From the NCBI GenBank assembly GCA_964035545.1, contig OZ037770.1, forward strand, positions 5,065,662 to 5,129,661: DNA of 64,000 nucleotides, written 5' to 3'. This document shows, in pieces, positions 44,901 through 54,885 of this stretch. Positions within the stretch are counted from its first letter, which is position 1. Each line of letters opens with the position of its first letter. Made by a program: the position numbers and the translations under genes. A model generated the notes under the pieces. It worked only from the letters and a program-made list of their open reading frames with translations. It ran no database searches and was not told the origin of the DNA. Source of the DNA: Bugula neritina. Taxonomy: Eukaryota > Bryozoa > Gymnolaemata > Cheilostomatida > Bugulidae.

Positions 44901-47900
44901 GAGTTACTGCTTCATACTGAGACTCAGTTTAATGGTCTGGCGTTACCGCAGCATGTCTACCATCAAATGACTGTTGGTTTGTTAGAGATGTTTTCTAAAG
45001 AGTTTGCTACAATGCAAGTGAAGAGGAATGGTGCTAACGTCTACCAAGATGAAATATACACACAACTGGTACACGATTACGCATTGAGAAGAGTTTTACT
45101 CTACGTTTCATCTGATGCGTCCAACATTTCCAGAATGTGGGAGAATCTCATTTCGGTCAACAACAACATCCTCAGACATGTTATGGAGACTTGGACTGCT
45201 AGTCGACCAGTCACTGCCTGCATTTGTGCTCACTGCTTGCTACTTGGGGTTTCCTGTCCTAAAAAACTCTTTCACCCCAAATGGTGTCTTCGATCCTTAA
45301 AAAACCTGCTGCCACCTAATGTCAAGAAGTGTGGTGGAGCTTCAAAGATGTTATGTAATGGAGAGGAGGTCCCTAGCGCTTTAATCCACCCATGTATGTT
45401 CACTCATAAAATTGAATTTCAACAGAAATATTTTCAATAATTGTTTCAACAGATAAATATTTACTACTTTGTGTTGCAAAAAACTTTTAGTAAAAATTTT
45501 GAGCAATTAGTTGAATATTTTGTCTTAATTATAAAATCGCAACTTAAAAGCATGAGCTCCTATTCACATGTCATTATCTCGTAAATTAAATTCTTTAAGG
45601 TTTAGTAATACAAATCTTGTTTGTTCTATTCAGGTGAGAAATTGTCAGAAACAGAATCAAATAAGTTGAAGAAGCTAGTTGCTGAGCTCAAACTGCGAGG
45701 AGATCAGAACAATTCAACTGGTAAATTTTTTTAGACTGAACTTGATGTGGGTCATTTTACTTAATTTAGTACAGGAGTATGACCTGTGTCATGAACACAC
45801 CTAAATAATCAAACCTACTCCTAATTTTGCTTGATTTCCCATGTTTTTTCCTAATTATTCAGCTACTTTTGACTGCAGACTGTCATGAAAAAACCATATT
45901 TCTCTGAAATCAAAAGTAGCTGAATAATTAGGAAAAAATATGGGAAATTAAGCAAAATTTAGAAGAACCTTGATTTTTTAGGTGTGTTCATTTAAGCTTT
46001 ACTACTTTTGGGCAAAACTCATGTTCATTAGCAGCTAAAATGTAAAAAAATAGCTAAAAACAAGTGTGTTCATCACTTTTGGGCAAAAACTTATGTTAAT
46101 TAGCAGTTAAATTGTAAAAAATAGCTAAAAACTGGAGATTTCCAGTGTGCACTAAATTAAGTAAAATGACCTATGTGTACAGCCACCACTTGATAAAACT
46201 CCTTGTTTTGCAAAGCTGGCCATACATGTAGATATCTAAGAGCTTTTTTATGCATGCGTTCATTGTAATCCATTGCTTTTTGCTGCTAGTGGTTGAGAAA
46301 AATTTTAATTGTATGGCTTTTAAATGATGAAAAAAATCAACTGTTCACATGACTGTCTAGAAATATTAGCTGATGATCTGAGTGATCTCTCTGAAGATGA
46401 TGACAATCTGTACCTTGATGGAGAGAATGGAGAAGGCCTGAAGCTGATACAACTTGAATTGAAGCCAACCACCAACCCAAAGATAAAGCAGCTGTTCTCA
46501 GATACTGACAAGGTGAATGTATCAGTTGATGAATATATTATGTCTATAGACTCTCTTTACTAGATAATCATGACTATAGTCGTTCAATTACTTTTAGAAA
46601 AAGTTCAGTCTGAACGCAATTTTTCCATTTACTTCAGTTAACTTTTAATTTTTAGCCATGTCTGTTTTTGGGCTGTGTCTGTTTGGTTAAGGTTTAATCT
46701 GTTGTCACACGGTTAGGAAATATTTGTAGTGTCGAGATTTCTGGCCCCTTTGATGTATTGATTTGTGCACCTGCATGCATGGTTGAATATTTTCTGCAAC
46801 ATATTCTGATTTTTTTGTGAAGAGTAGCAGTAGTATATAAACATTATTCCAAAAGATATTAAAGGTCAGATGTAAATAAAGACTAAAAGAGAGGTAGAGA
46901 GGTCCGTGGTGTCCTTAAGAAATAAACTGGATGTAGTGTTAAGATCGCCTATAAGTCTCTGTGGGATAATCTCAGTGGGACAAAATTGTTTTTCGCCTGG
47001 AACCTTAAACTTTTCTGTACCTTCACCATAGTTTGCTATTGCATTCTATGGTATCTTTAAAGTTAGTAAATACTTTGTTGAAGAGGTTTGGCTTTTGAAG
47101 TTTAGTTCACATATAATGGTTTAAATGTCAAAATTGATGGTATCTTGTCAGTATGGCCATGCATTGTCATTATTTACTTCCATAGCTTTACCAATTTATA
47201 TACTTGATTTAGAAAAATGTAGGATTATTTACAAGCTATTATCAACAAATCAGAATTAATATACTTGTAGCCTGCTATTGTTTTTTAAACCATACCTCAA
47301 GGATATTTTTTTATGCTTAACCGACTACCAAATGCAATGAACTATTTCGTTAGTAAAATTATCATTCGGTCTGATACATTGAAATTAATTTTATTCTAGT
47401 TTATGCTACCCAATTGGCTAATAAAATAAAATCTAAAATACAAAAAGCAATTGAGATATGAAATGTTTTTTTTCAAAAGTATGTTTGACTGGTTTTTTAC
47501 AAGACTTAAAAATTTAAGACCTGTTTGGAGTTTGAGAATTACTACTGTATGCAATCCTCTAACTATCTTTTTATCCAGGTGTTCAGTATGACCAGAAAGA
47601 GAGAAAAAGCTCTGATAATAAACAACAAGCATTTTGTTGAAAGACCAGACTTATGCAGGAAAGGTTCAGATGCTGATGTTGAAAACATGTCTGTCATGTT
47701 GAAATCTCTCAAGTTTGATGTTGAGACACACACAGACCTGACAGCAGAGGTATGTTGTTATGGTGGAAGTAATACGAGCACTATTTAACCATAACACCTT
47801 GCAAATTGATACAATGTTGCACTGTAACTGTTCAGTCTATTAATGCTTGAAAATTAGGACTGTATGGAAAACCAAAAGCATGTTTGCTGCTGGTCACAAT

Positions 47901-49531
47901 TTTGTTTTTTTGCAGGTTCAGAAATTATTATTTTATTCAGTCATCGTAACTTTGTATCGATTATTAAACATCGCTATTTTCAAACTTGTAGGAAATGCTG
48001 TCTGCTGTGAAGTCTGAGATAAGAAGAAAAAAAAGGAATGGCTTGGGCTGTCAAATACTGGTTATTATGACTCATGGTGGAGAAGATAACTGCATCTATG
48101 GAACTGACCTTGAGCAGGTCAACCTTACAGACTTCTATGATTTTCTCGCTCCTCTGAGTCTGAAGCCTAAACCTACAGTTGTCATCCTACAAGCTTGCAG
48201 TGGAGGTAATTACATTTTTGTATAGAAAACTTTCATTTTTAGTCAAGTAGTGAAAATAATACAGAGACCCTTGAAAAGTTTTTTCTGTACTGATCAAATT
48301 TCTTTTTTACTCATCACGGTGCAAGTTTGAATGCGTTTGTTTTTCTTGCAGCAAACATTGATGTTAATCGAGGCAGATCAGATCTTGCAGCAGCTCAAGA
48401 AGAAGAAACTGAAGCTGTCTCTTCTACACATTCTGAAGCTGATTATGATGATATTGTATATCCTGAAACACCCAGTGTGATAAGACCCATCAGACCTGTC
48501 TCACCACCAGAATATAGAGTAGAAGAACATATGACAAGACTGGATATTGATAATCTTCTTGTTCTGAAGAGTAACGTCTGCTGTAAGTATAATAAGAGAC
48601 AGTGATAGGCTGATATTTCTAAACTGTTGTACTTTGTCACCTATCTAAAAATTGTTCTTTGCCGTTTTCTTGCGTTACTTCCACATTTTTAATCTTGTTG
48701 ATTTGATAAGCTTCTAAACTGAGGTGACTAAAATGTTTTCTAGAACTTTGAGATTTAAATTGTGTTACAGTTTAGCTTAAAACATCTTATACTTTGTCTG
48801 ACTAGACCATGATTTTGGCTGCATTTAATATTATTATAGCATCAAAGAGACATCCTGAGTATGGATCTCCCATGATTAGAGTCCTAGTATCTTCAATCTA
48901 CAAACATGCCTGTCACCGTGATCTCCACACCATCTTTCAGCAGGTAAGTTGAAAGCTCAAAAGTGTTTTTGCTATTTTAACTTTTATTCAAGAAATAATT
49001 TCTCATCATGGCATCTCTTCCATCTCCATGTTCAAACCATTATGTCATTTGAAAGAAACAATTTAAACTGTTCTGAGTACAAGAGAAAGTCATTCAATGT
49101 TTTACTTGTTTAAATTGTAGAGTTTAGTTTCTGTTGTTTCAATTTCTTTAGAGTAATGGCTCAGTACTATATTGATAGTTTCTCTCCTTTTATAATAATA
49201 TGTTCTTGTAGTCTGCTATAACAACTAGTTTAATTTATTAAATGACATGACTGTAGTGGACAACTCCTAAAGTTTTACTACTCAGGATTGTTAAAGTATA
49301 TTCTAACAGCTGGGAGTTGTACCTTATTTCTTCTAGTAGTGAATTGATAAACAATCTTACTAGTTCTTACTTACTCTACAGGTACAGACTAAATTAGTGA
49401 AGAAACTCTATGCAGATGAAGATTCAGAAAGAAGCAGAAATTTGGTTGTAATCTGGAAGACTCTTCCTCCCCGTAAAAGACTTTACCTGTTTCCTGGCTT
49501 TGATGGGTTGAGTGAAGAGGCCAAATCCTAA
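32952..49531 (+). CDS. LRR-Roc-COR-caspase fusion protein (1486 aa, 17 exons)
   Basis: Exons: 32952-32964, 33436-33667, eight LRR exons (34582-34719, 35145-35282, 35713-35850, 36293-36430, 36874-37011, 37432-37569, 38012-38149, 38590-38727), 43391-45393, 45634-45720, 46361-46512, 47579-47749, 47992-48205, 48352-48582, 48840-48943, 49382-49531. Every intron is GT-AG, each join keeps phase, and the sum is 4461 bases, exactly 1487 codons with TAA. ATG 32952 has a good context (AACCATGG). Order: N-terminal domain (1-81), 16 LRRs (82-449), last LRRs, Roc and COR (450-1117), acidic linker (1118-1197), caspase p20/p10 (1198-1486). No membrane segment or signal peptide, so cytoplasmic. Roc-COR proteins are dimerising GTPases; caspases are Asp-directed cysteine proteases. 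Inferred role: ligand-gated cell death or immune signalling. The least certain edge is the 45393 donor; 45350 is a possible alternative. Confidence 0.9.
33436..33667 (+). CDS. N-terminal domain exon of the LRR-Roc-COR-caspase gene
   Basis: Exon 1 gives only MATA plus one base. Exon 2 gives about 77 residues starting DNMRIWFRHSGQPSKS and containing TTAEVKREVGSYHITDLEVE and LCLYVFKLSDG. The acceptor is TTACAG and the donor is GACAA|GTGAGT. The alternating beta-like pattern with one Lys/Glu-rich helix suggests a small folded domain, perhaps ubiquitin-like in size. I do not recognise the family. It sits where PIDD/NLR-type proteins often carry an adaptor module. Confidence 0.75.
34200..39138 (+). 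repeat. Tandem array of LRR exons with their introns
   Basis: Eight exon starts are spaced 563, 568, 580, 581, 558, 580 and 578 bp apart, and introns are conserved as well as exons. Introns fall into three types by sequence: A (after exons 1, 2, 4, 5, 7), B (before exon 1 and after 3) and C (after exons 6 and 8). The order B-1-A-2-A-3-B-4-A-5-A-6-C-7-A-8-C implies a three-exon block copied once (period 1711 bp) and a two-exon block copied once (1158 bp). Confidence 0.9.
34582..38727 (+). CDS. Eight LRR exons, two 23-residue repeats each
   Basis: Each exon is exactly 138 bp (46 codons), starts in phase 2 after a ...TTACAG/TGCAG acceptor and ends at ...CCTGAGAG|GTTTGTG. A unit reads LCQLTQLEKLDI, a variable pair, NPLNTVPEVVSSLTSLKEL, then variable residues and LSTLPE. 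Differences cluster at the concave-face positions: after EKL (NLSG, NIGY, YMGW, DIRW, YIEK, DIEG, NIGD, NIAR) and after KEL (YMWSC, DMWNC, NMKHC, DMRNC, NMGRC, DMESC). Equal phase lets any exon be skipped or duplicated without frame loss. LRRs usually bind ligands. No stop or frameshift in any exon. Confidence 0.92.
39139..39354 (-). repeat. GypC 3' LTR
   Basis: About 216 bp on the minus strand, from TGTAGTATG to CCTGTTACA. It is preceded by a purine-rich run (GTAGTGGGGAG), a likely polypurine tract. A GTATAAATAAATC stretch may hold the poly(A) signal. The partner LTR is absent. Confidence 0.7.
39730..40440 (-). pseudogene. GypC ORF3: zinc-finger accessory protein, broken
   Basis: The longest open piece is 40374-39925. 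It contains CRLCQQHF then LRVHIPQHF (complete C-X2-C-X12-H-X3-H finger), FCPCGEYSYHRDYILRYQR (second set) and a helical stretch. Codons upstream to 40440 are also open and similar to GypA (SWV..TE). After a stop, a Glu/Leu-rich coiled-coil-like stretch (MEQRMHELER, then a frame change to LAPRISAAASELKAL) parallels the GypA C-terminus. In the same frame as the pol tail, separated by a TAG at 40455-40453. Confidence 0.75.
40453..41410 (-). pseudogene. GypC integrase C-terminal end and pol tail
   Basis: Translations in shifting frames show LQPKFVRPYAVVEVMPN and YKFERSGQV (integrase C-terminal domain, matching GypB), KSYWTSPGAAGKAPPLLEP, a Pro-rich part, RQPPAYLKDFVC (Ty3 pol end motif) and KRGSCKHHENIIFCEGG, the block also found in GypA at 8805-8860. 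Several stops interrupt. Confidence 0.7.
41411..42210 (-). pseudogene. GypC reverse transcriptase fused by deletion to integrase end
   Basis: RT motifs: LLDRGLIEPAHSAWSSPVVL, VDYRKLNSVSIQDAYPLPRI, SLDALAGSKYFSTLNLLSGY (motif A Asp replaced by Asn), FGLTSAPATFQRLMEQVLSG, YLDVVIVI (second catalytic Asp replaced by Val), VKYLGHHVGRHG and ATDPERVRAVEDWVTPQD. Right after this the sequence jumps to KVAHEILRKKQWQVQKED, the start of the integrase C-terminal region, so RNase H and the integrase core were lost in one deletion. Dead. Confidence 0.88.
42214..43390. other. Intron before the Roc exon, with a ~190-bp tandem repeat
   Basis: Two imperfect units (about 42630-42815 and 42822-43010) share GCAGAAGTATTTTATT, ACTTTAATG and CAGTGTGA.TAGTTACTCAGT. 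No coding sequence and no further LRR exon is seen between GypC and 43390. Confidence 0.6.
43391..45393 (+). CDS. Roc GTPase and COR exon
   Basis: Starts after ATATTATTAG with the codon completing Arg, then IQRLKKLQKLTISENNFTSL (more LRR) and the pre-Roc motif SPPQEVCERGLESVRQYY. Roc: P-loop GNTMAGKTS (Gly554, Lys560), switch/G3 DMGGQ (Asp608) and G4 THKD (about 677-680). COR follows (about 770-1040) with IIMYMHDCGKVLWYKN, IFHKITEVTKLLCVLYHHDP and a long helical part. The end is Cys-rich (CICAHCLLLGVSC, KKCGGA). All GTP-binding motifs are present. The frame stays open to 45440, but the donor T|GTATGT at 45394 gives the phase the next exon needs. Confidence 0.9.
45634..46512 (+). CDS. Linker exons between COR and caspase
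   Basis: Exon 45634-45720 encodes EKLSETESNKLKKLVAELKL (amphipathic helix). Exon 46361-46512 encodes a strongly acidic stretch, DDLSDLSEDDDNLYLDG, ending LFSDTDK just before the caspase. Several Asp residues (DLSD, LYLD, SDTD) are candidate maturation sites, an inference only. Phases 1-1 and 1-0 agree with neighbours. A MITE occupies much of the intron between them. Confidence 0.82.
45750..46171. mobile_element. MITE, TIR GGTCATTTTACTTAATTTAG, intronic
   Basis: Ends are inverted copies (GGTCATTTTACTTAATTTAG, and CTAAATTAAGTAAAATGACC at 46152-46171). The centre has a long palindrome (AATTATTCAGCTACTTTTGA and its complement, about 45855-45930), and a ~100-bp unit (GGGCAAAA.CT.ATGTT.ATTAGCAG) is repeated. 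A relative with similar ends lies at 59917-60311. Confidence 0.82.
47579..49531 (+). CDS. Caspase domain exons (p20 and p10)
   Basis: Five exons. p20 begins VFSMTRKREKALIINNKHF. RKGSDADVENMSVMLKSLKF carries the Arg of the S1 pocket. MTHGGED has the catalytic His (about residue 1282) and ILQACSGG the catalytic Cys (about 1323). The spacing of 41 residues matches ordinary caspases (~42). QACRG is QACSG here, with Arg replaced by Ser. A long acidic, Pro-rich intersubunit linker (about 1327-1385, including ADYDDIVYPE) precedes LDIDNLLVLKS and p10: KRHPEYGSPMIRVLVSSIYK, DLHTIFQQVQTKLVKKL, LPPRKRLYLFPGF. Nothing essential seems missing. Fold is caspase C14A rather than metacaspase, by the QAC and GSP motifs. 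Confidence 0.9.
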
Positions 49532-50282
49532 CTCAATACATGACTCTATTTGTAATTTGCACAACACTCAGTTTAAGTTTGACTAAAATTCCGTGACCAT
49601 TAAACCTAAGCAGATAGTGAGTTTGTGTGAATGGGTAATGATTACTTGACAGTCAAATTATCTATCAAAGATTTTTAACTTTTGTATCTTATTCTGAGTA
49701 TAAAGCTATATACTGATAACATTTACTTTGGCAAATTAGCTTGTGATGTCTTTTTTTAATAAATAATCATATTATATGATATAAGCTGTACTGCCATATT
49801 ACAGGAATGATAAAAACAGCTCATTTGTGATTTTGTATGTTCTGCCTATATAGGTTACTATGTTATAGCATAATTAGTATAATATGGTTGCAGTTGATTT
49901 TATGTCCTGTAAAACATTAACCAATCCTGCTTATATGGTTTTTACTCAGCCAAATTTGTTATCATTTATATTTTGATGTGACACTAAGCACTGACTATGT
50001 TGTTTCATCCACATGTTCTAACTGCTATGCTAACATTATTATCATAATTGCAGTAGCTTGCTAGTATATATCGAAGTTTGCTTTTTATATTTTATCAATA
50101 AATTTATTCAAATATTTTATGTGAAAATTGTTTGCTGATATGATTTCAAGGTCTGAATATTTCACTTCAATAATCTGTGACTAAAGAAACACGTCCATTA
50201 TCTACAAATAATAGTCATGAAATCCGTCATTTTCTTATCTGCATCTGCAAACCAATCAATTATCAAATAACCTAATGAAATT
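49532..50282 (+). other. 3'UTR and downstream flank of the LRR-Roc-COR-caspase gene
   Basis: AT-rich, no ORF. Canonical AATAAA signals lie at 49758-49763 and 50097-50102, 230 and 570 bases after the stop. The nearer one is the likelier cleavage signal. Confidence 0.6.
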
Positions 50283-51345
50283 ATTTTTTATTGAATGCTA
50301 TTCAGACATTATGTGCAGGTGGGGCTCATTAGTCTGTGAAGACAGCTCATTTCTGAGAAGAAACGTTCTGATCTCAAACCTCTGCTGCCTTGCAGCAATA
50401 CCTAATCAAGGGAAAGACTTGGGGAGTAAACCCCAGGGATAAATCAGGTGCTGGAGCCCAAAGGCATTTCCTGGTTATTTATAACCTCGACCTGGCAGCT
50501 TCTACGGCGATCCTGGTGCCGAGCCATAATAGCCCTGCTGTTCCTTTGGGTACGCCAGTGACGTAGAGAGTTGGAACATGCTACATGAACAACAGCCTGT
50601 ACTTCATATAATCAATACCCAGGTATACACCCGCACACCATCTCCCTGAAGAGAACACTCCATCTTTGCCTTTTGTGTAGACACAACACTGGGAGCAGGA
50701 GATACCGGTTATAAGATGTCTCTCAATTGGTGTAGAGCAAAGCACCGGGGAAGGGGGGGTTTCAACAGTAGGAGAGGCTTTTATATCTCACTGGAAAGTA
50801 CCGCTGACTATAAGCTGGCCAGCTCCAAGCCAGTTAGGTGCTGTTCTGCTACAGTCTTCTTTCCTTATTGTGTGCCGGAGAAATAGGGGACAGCCAAACA
50901 GCAGGCCGCAATCTTTGTACCAGGCAACAAAAAACTGAAACTAAGAGACCAGCTTCTAAATTGGGATGTTTTGAACATCCGTACTTTGCTCAACGATTTA
51001 TTCACCAATTTACAGGACATCAGGGACACCTGAAAAACCACCATTATGAATGGCGAACTCAAAAGAGTAAGCAACGACATTAATACTACCCTTCAAGAAA
51101 CCTGGTTAGGTGGTTGTGGCACTCTAAAAGAAAAGCACTATACATTTTACCGGCAGAAAAAGAGTTCTAATCAGCCAAGAGTAGACGGAGTTGGCTTTGC
51201 ATTGAGGAACAGCCTCTTGAGTATGGTAGAACCATGTAGTAACAGCTTAGAGCAACTCTTGACACTTCATTTAGACACCACCAGTGGCCCTGTCAACCTT
51301 GTCACTGTATGTGCTTCGACACTATCCGCCACACAGGACGCCATA
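50283..51345 (+). mobile_element. LINE 5' end: 5'UTR and start of endonuclease
   Basis: A GC-richer block with LINE-like leader sequence. From about 50975 it translates as WDVLNIRTLLNDLF-like, then, after a stop, KTTIMNGELKRVSNDINTTL, QETWLGG, CGTLKEKHYTFYRQ, GVGFALRNSLL and SGPVNLVTVCASTLSAT, the APE-type endonuclease start of a non-LTR element. It is cut at about 51345, exactly where homology to the PRODH flank begins. It is the 5' counterpart of the RT fragment at 1-606. Confidence 0.85.
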
Positions 51346-54300
51346 TATATTTATATATCAACTAACTAGTCTACACTCTGTAGATATATAACTGAATGAA
51401 CATCTAATTGAGAATCACAATACTATAACTTGCATCTTCAGTCAACACTTTTTGTTTAAAATATTATAATGCTCCTCACTAATACAGACTGATATGCATG
51501 ATTGAATAACGATTTAGCAGACATTAAATGTTTCTTTGAAGAATAAAATCCCTAGGTGGTATAAATTAGCAAATATTATTAAACTAGCTTTGATATCGAT
51601 GAAATTATATATATATATTTCAATGTATAATAATGTTTGTGAGAATTGGTGAAAAAATACATAACGTGCCACTTTCTTGCAAAAATATAAATAGTTATTG
51701 CAGACAAAAAATGGATTCCAGTGCATATAAAAAATATGTATATAGATCTTGTATATGCTTCGTATTTTCATAAATGATAATATGCTGCACTATGTGTCCA
51801 ATACCAAAATATGAACGTGGTCAAACAATAACAGAGTGTTCTAAGAAAAACATTCTTAACTTTTCACCCTATAATCCTGTATTTTAATTCAGAGTTGAGG
51901 AGTTGTCGTTCTTGTCTGGAGTTGGCTATCAGAGAGGAATTTTCATGAGATCGTCTTGACAGATATGGCAAAGACTCGCTGATTGTACCAACAGCCACTG
52001 ATTTGTACACAGGATATCCCTTTTGACCTAAATACAACAGGATATTGAGAATAAATATTTATTAAAGAGTTTCTTTTATAACTCCATGGAAGTTTTCTTC
52101 TTTTTAAAGAATACTTTTCTTGAAATAGGTATATATAGTTGGCGGAGTAATATAGATTTAGATAGCTGTTAAGAGTTATCATCTACAGATGAAGGTATAT
52201 TTAAACTGGTCAAGTTCCGTTGGATTTTGTATTTTTATTCAGTTTTAAACGGTGTGACTTTGAATTTTATTGATTCTCATCTGGATTGAAGTGTTTAGAG
52301 TTGATTTGTAACTTAACAAAACTTCCAGGTTTATAGCCGCTAACCCTGCAACAGCCTCAGATAGAAGAGGTGAACTACAATTGTCTCTTTATTGTTGTAA
52401 AAGAAAAATATGACTGAATTCTCTTCTTCAGATCACCAGTGGCTTTTCTATAGAATCAAACCGTTGCCTTTGTGTTTGCTAAGTCTCTGCTCTAACTACT
52501 AAATCATGCTGCTTCAATGCTTTAATTTATTATTGAATCAGATGTTTCAACTCTCATTTTCTGATTACTGACTACCAGATCTACCAGTACCAGGGTGTGC
52601 TTATTGGTAACTCAGTAATCAACACAGTAATTCAGACATTAAAGCTGGCAATAGTTACACTTACCTAGAGTATATGTTATGTGGTCACACATCCCATAAA
52701 CCTGAGCAAGTATCACTTTCCTGTCTTCACTTGAAATACCATAACTTCTCATTCTACATGAGAATAATAATACTAGCTAACTTAAGTTTATATATTATAT
52801 TATGTGTGCACGCGTATATAATGGATATGCACATTGCATCAGAAGAAGGTGGATTATGCAAAGTTGGTAGTAATAAAACATTTGATCAGTTTCCACTACA
52901 TAACCAGCTACAATTTAACTGGTAAAACTATATCTACCTTTCTACAGCCTGTTTGATAGAGTCTTGGTTATGAGAAGCAAGAACAAATCTGATTTGTCTC
53001 CCCTGGTTGCTGTTATCACGGATCTTCTGCAGTAGCCAGTTGGCTGTAGAGTTGTAAGAGTTATGTGTAGCCTGTATTCCATCGTGTACAGGACAAGGAT
53101 GACCTTGACTTTTAGCTTCATTTTCCTCAGCTACCATGTACGCCCCCCTTACCAACTTAGCTCAAATATCAAACACACGGTTTTTAGAACCTCAGCCTTC
53201 TGTTATATAAACAGCATGAAATTAAATAATTCTACATAATATTTGTGTGAATCAGTCAAAAGGAAGTAAATGAACATTCTTAACTAATTAAACAAATATA
53301 ATATTGAACTATACTCATCTGTTGATAAAAATTTTAAATTAGCTGCATTTTGTCAAAGTTTATATTATGAACAAGCTCATTTTAATATAATTTAAGTGTT
53401 TTGTTTTTTACTAGAACCCAACATTGTAGAACCATTAGAGTACAATTGGATGCGTCAATAACTTTTAAAATGCATTTTGAGTTATGCCAATCAGCTGAAT
53501 GAAGGACATTGGAAGGTCACAAAATAGAGTAAAAACTGTAATAGATAATCTCAAATCAATCTTTAATCTAACATACAATATGTTTGTGATTGTGAAGCAG
53601 AATTTCCTATCAATTATTTATGTGTTTGCTAGTGCAACCTATTGTGAATTTTAAATATTATTTATATACTTAGAAGTTGTTCTCTAAAATGGTGTTGAGG
53701 GCCAATGTATAGACAACTCTGTATGCTAATTAGCTAATCAACTGGAAAACTGACTGACTCACCCCCATAGTGAAGGTTATTTTTCTCGGCAAAATTAAAT
53801 TCCCACTGCAAGGCCTCAAATGACTTCTACAATGTGCAAGAAACAACCGACATAGTGTGCACACATGCAGACATCTTTGTAGAATAAGTTATACAATTAC
53901 CAAAAATATATTTACATGGAGAAACAAAGACACATCTTCTGAACCTTGAGAACCAATTTGGATCAAGTTTAAATGTTTAATAGAAAAAATAATGAAAGAA
54001 AGACAACTTTTGTTTGGTCTGTAAATCCACATTCTGAAACTTACTATCTGTAGATAACAGCAGTCTAACCTTGAGGTAGCATTGTGTTGTGTTCCAAACA
54101 ACAGCCTTAGTCCTATTACACACTAGACTGAGAGCCATGGCCAAAGCTGTGAGAGCCGGGTCCGTGTTGGTATACTCAGCGTCCACCATCAACACGGTAT
54201 CCGTGACAACAGCTTTCTGTCCCACTTCACTGAGCAGAATCAGCCCCGACAGCAATTCTGGGACGATGCCAGAAGCCCCAGGTGTCTCTACTAGCCACCT

Positions 54301-54885
54301 CAGGGTGTCTACAGGTACAGCCTATGTGCTGTATAATGCAGTGAAAGTAGTTATGAATATCTGGACAGTTTTTAGTTAATATTTAGATTATTTGAAATGA
54401 GTCAACAAACTTATCTAATATGACAAAACCCACAGAAGTTTAGAGTCCTTATCCTAGATGGACAAGATATTTTAAAAGCTGACTAAAAACTTAAATTATT
54501 ATGTAGCACAAGAGTAACAACACGCATGACCTTTACTGGAAATTGACCCCATCACCTTGGTGTTACTAAGTCTGCAATTTAACCCCTAAACCTCACTGCT
54601 TCCTAACATATTTATAGGATAAGCAGAAGGTATAATAATATGCAGATTTGGTGAAGATCAAATCTTTTGCAGACTAACATCTTTGAGCTTCACAATTGGC
54701 ACGTTGAATCTGCACTCCAAACCAAGACACAAGATTACAATATTGGAACTTAAGCTATATCCGATACAATCCATAGATCTAAATGACTTCTCCCTTACAC
54801 AGATTACAGACTATCCCTGCTTCTCACTGCTACAGGACTATCAGGACTATCAAGAGAAAAAAATTCAGTATATATTTTCCTAGAA
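51345..54885. repeat. Right copy of the duplicated PRODH block
   Basis: Collinear with 715-2890 plus 10385-11985. It lacks GypA and the ~370 bp at 917-1287, and carries ~130 bp extra at about 52514-52650. Old SINE fragments at 52450-52512 and 54531-54603 have twins in the left copy. Confidence 0.9.
51864..54308 (-). pseudogene. PRODH: Partial proline dehydrogenase duplicate, last five exons
   Basis: Exons 54308-54070, 53826-53763, 53160-52938, 52744-52665 and 52027-51864 (TGA) match exons 5-9 of the left gene. Here all joins are in frame, including exon 6 (64 bp, TATGGGG|GTGAGT), and the conserved helix reads YLSRRSHENSS, closer to the family than the left copy's ENFS. No counterpart of exons 1-4 is found up to 62 kb, so FAD-site and presequence parts are missing. 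Reading frame has nevertheless been kept over ~770 coding bases, so either the duplication is young or another 5' end is used. Confidence 0.85.

Noticed and set aside
45394-45440. Roc-COR ORF ending at its own stop (45440) as the natural protein end
   Set aside because: The strong donor GTATGT at 45394 gives exactly the phase that lets seven further exons, including a full caspase, join in frame with a total divisible by three. Intron retention could still give a short form.
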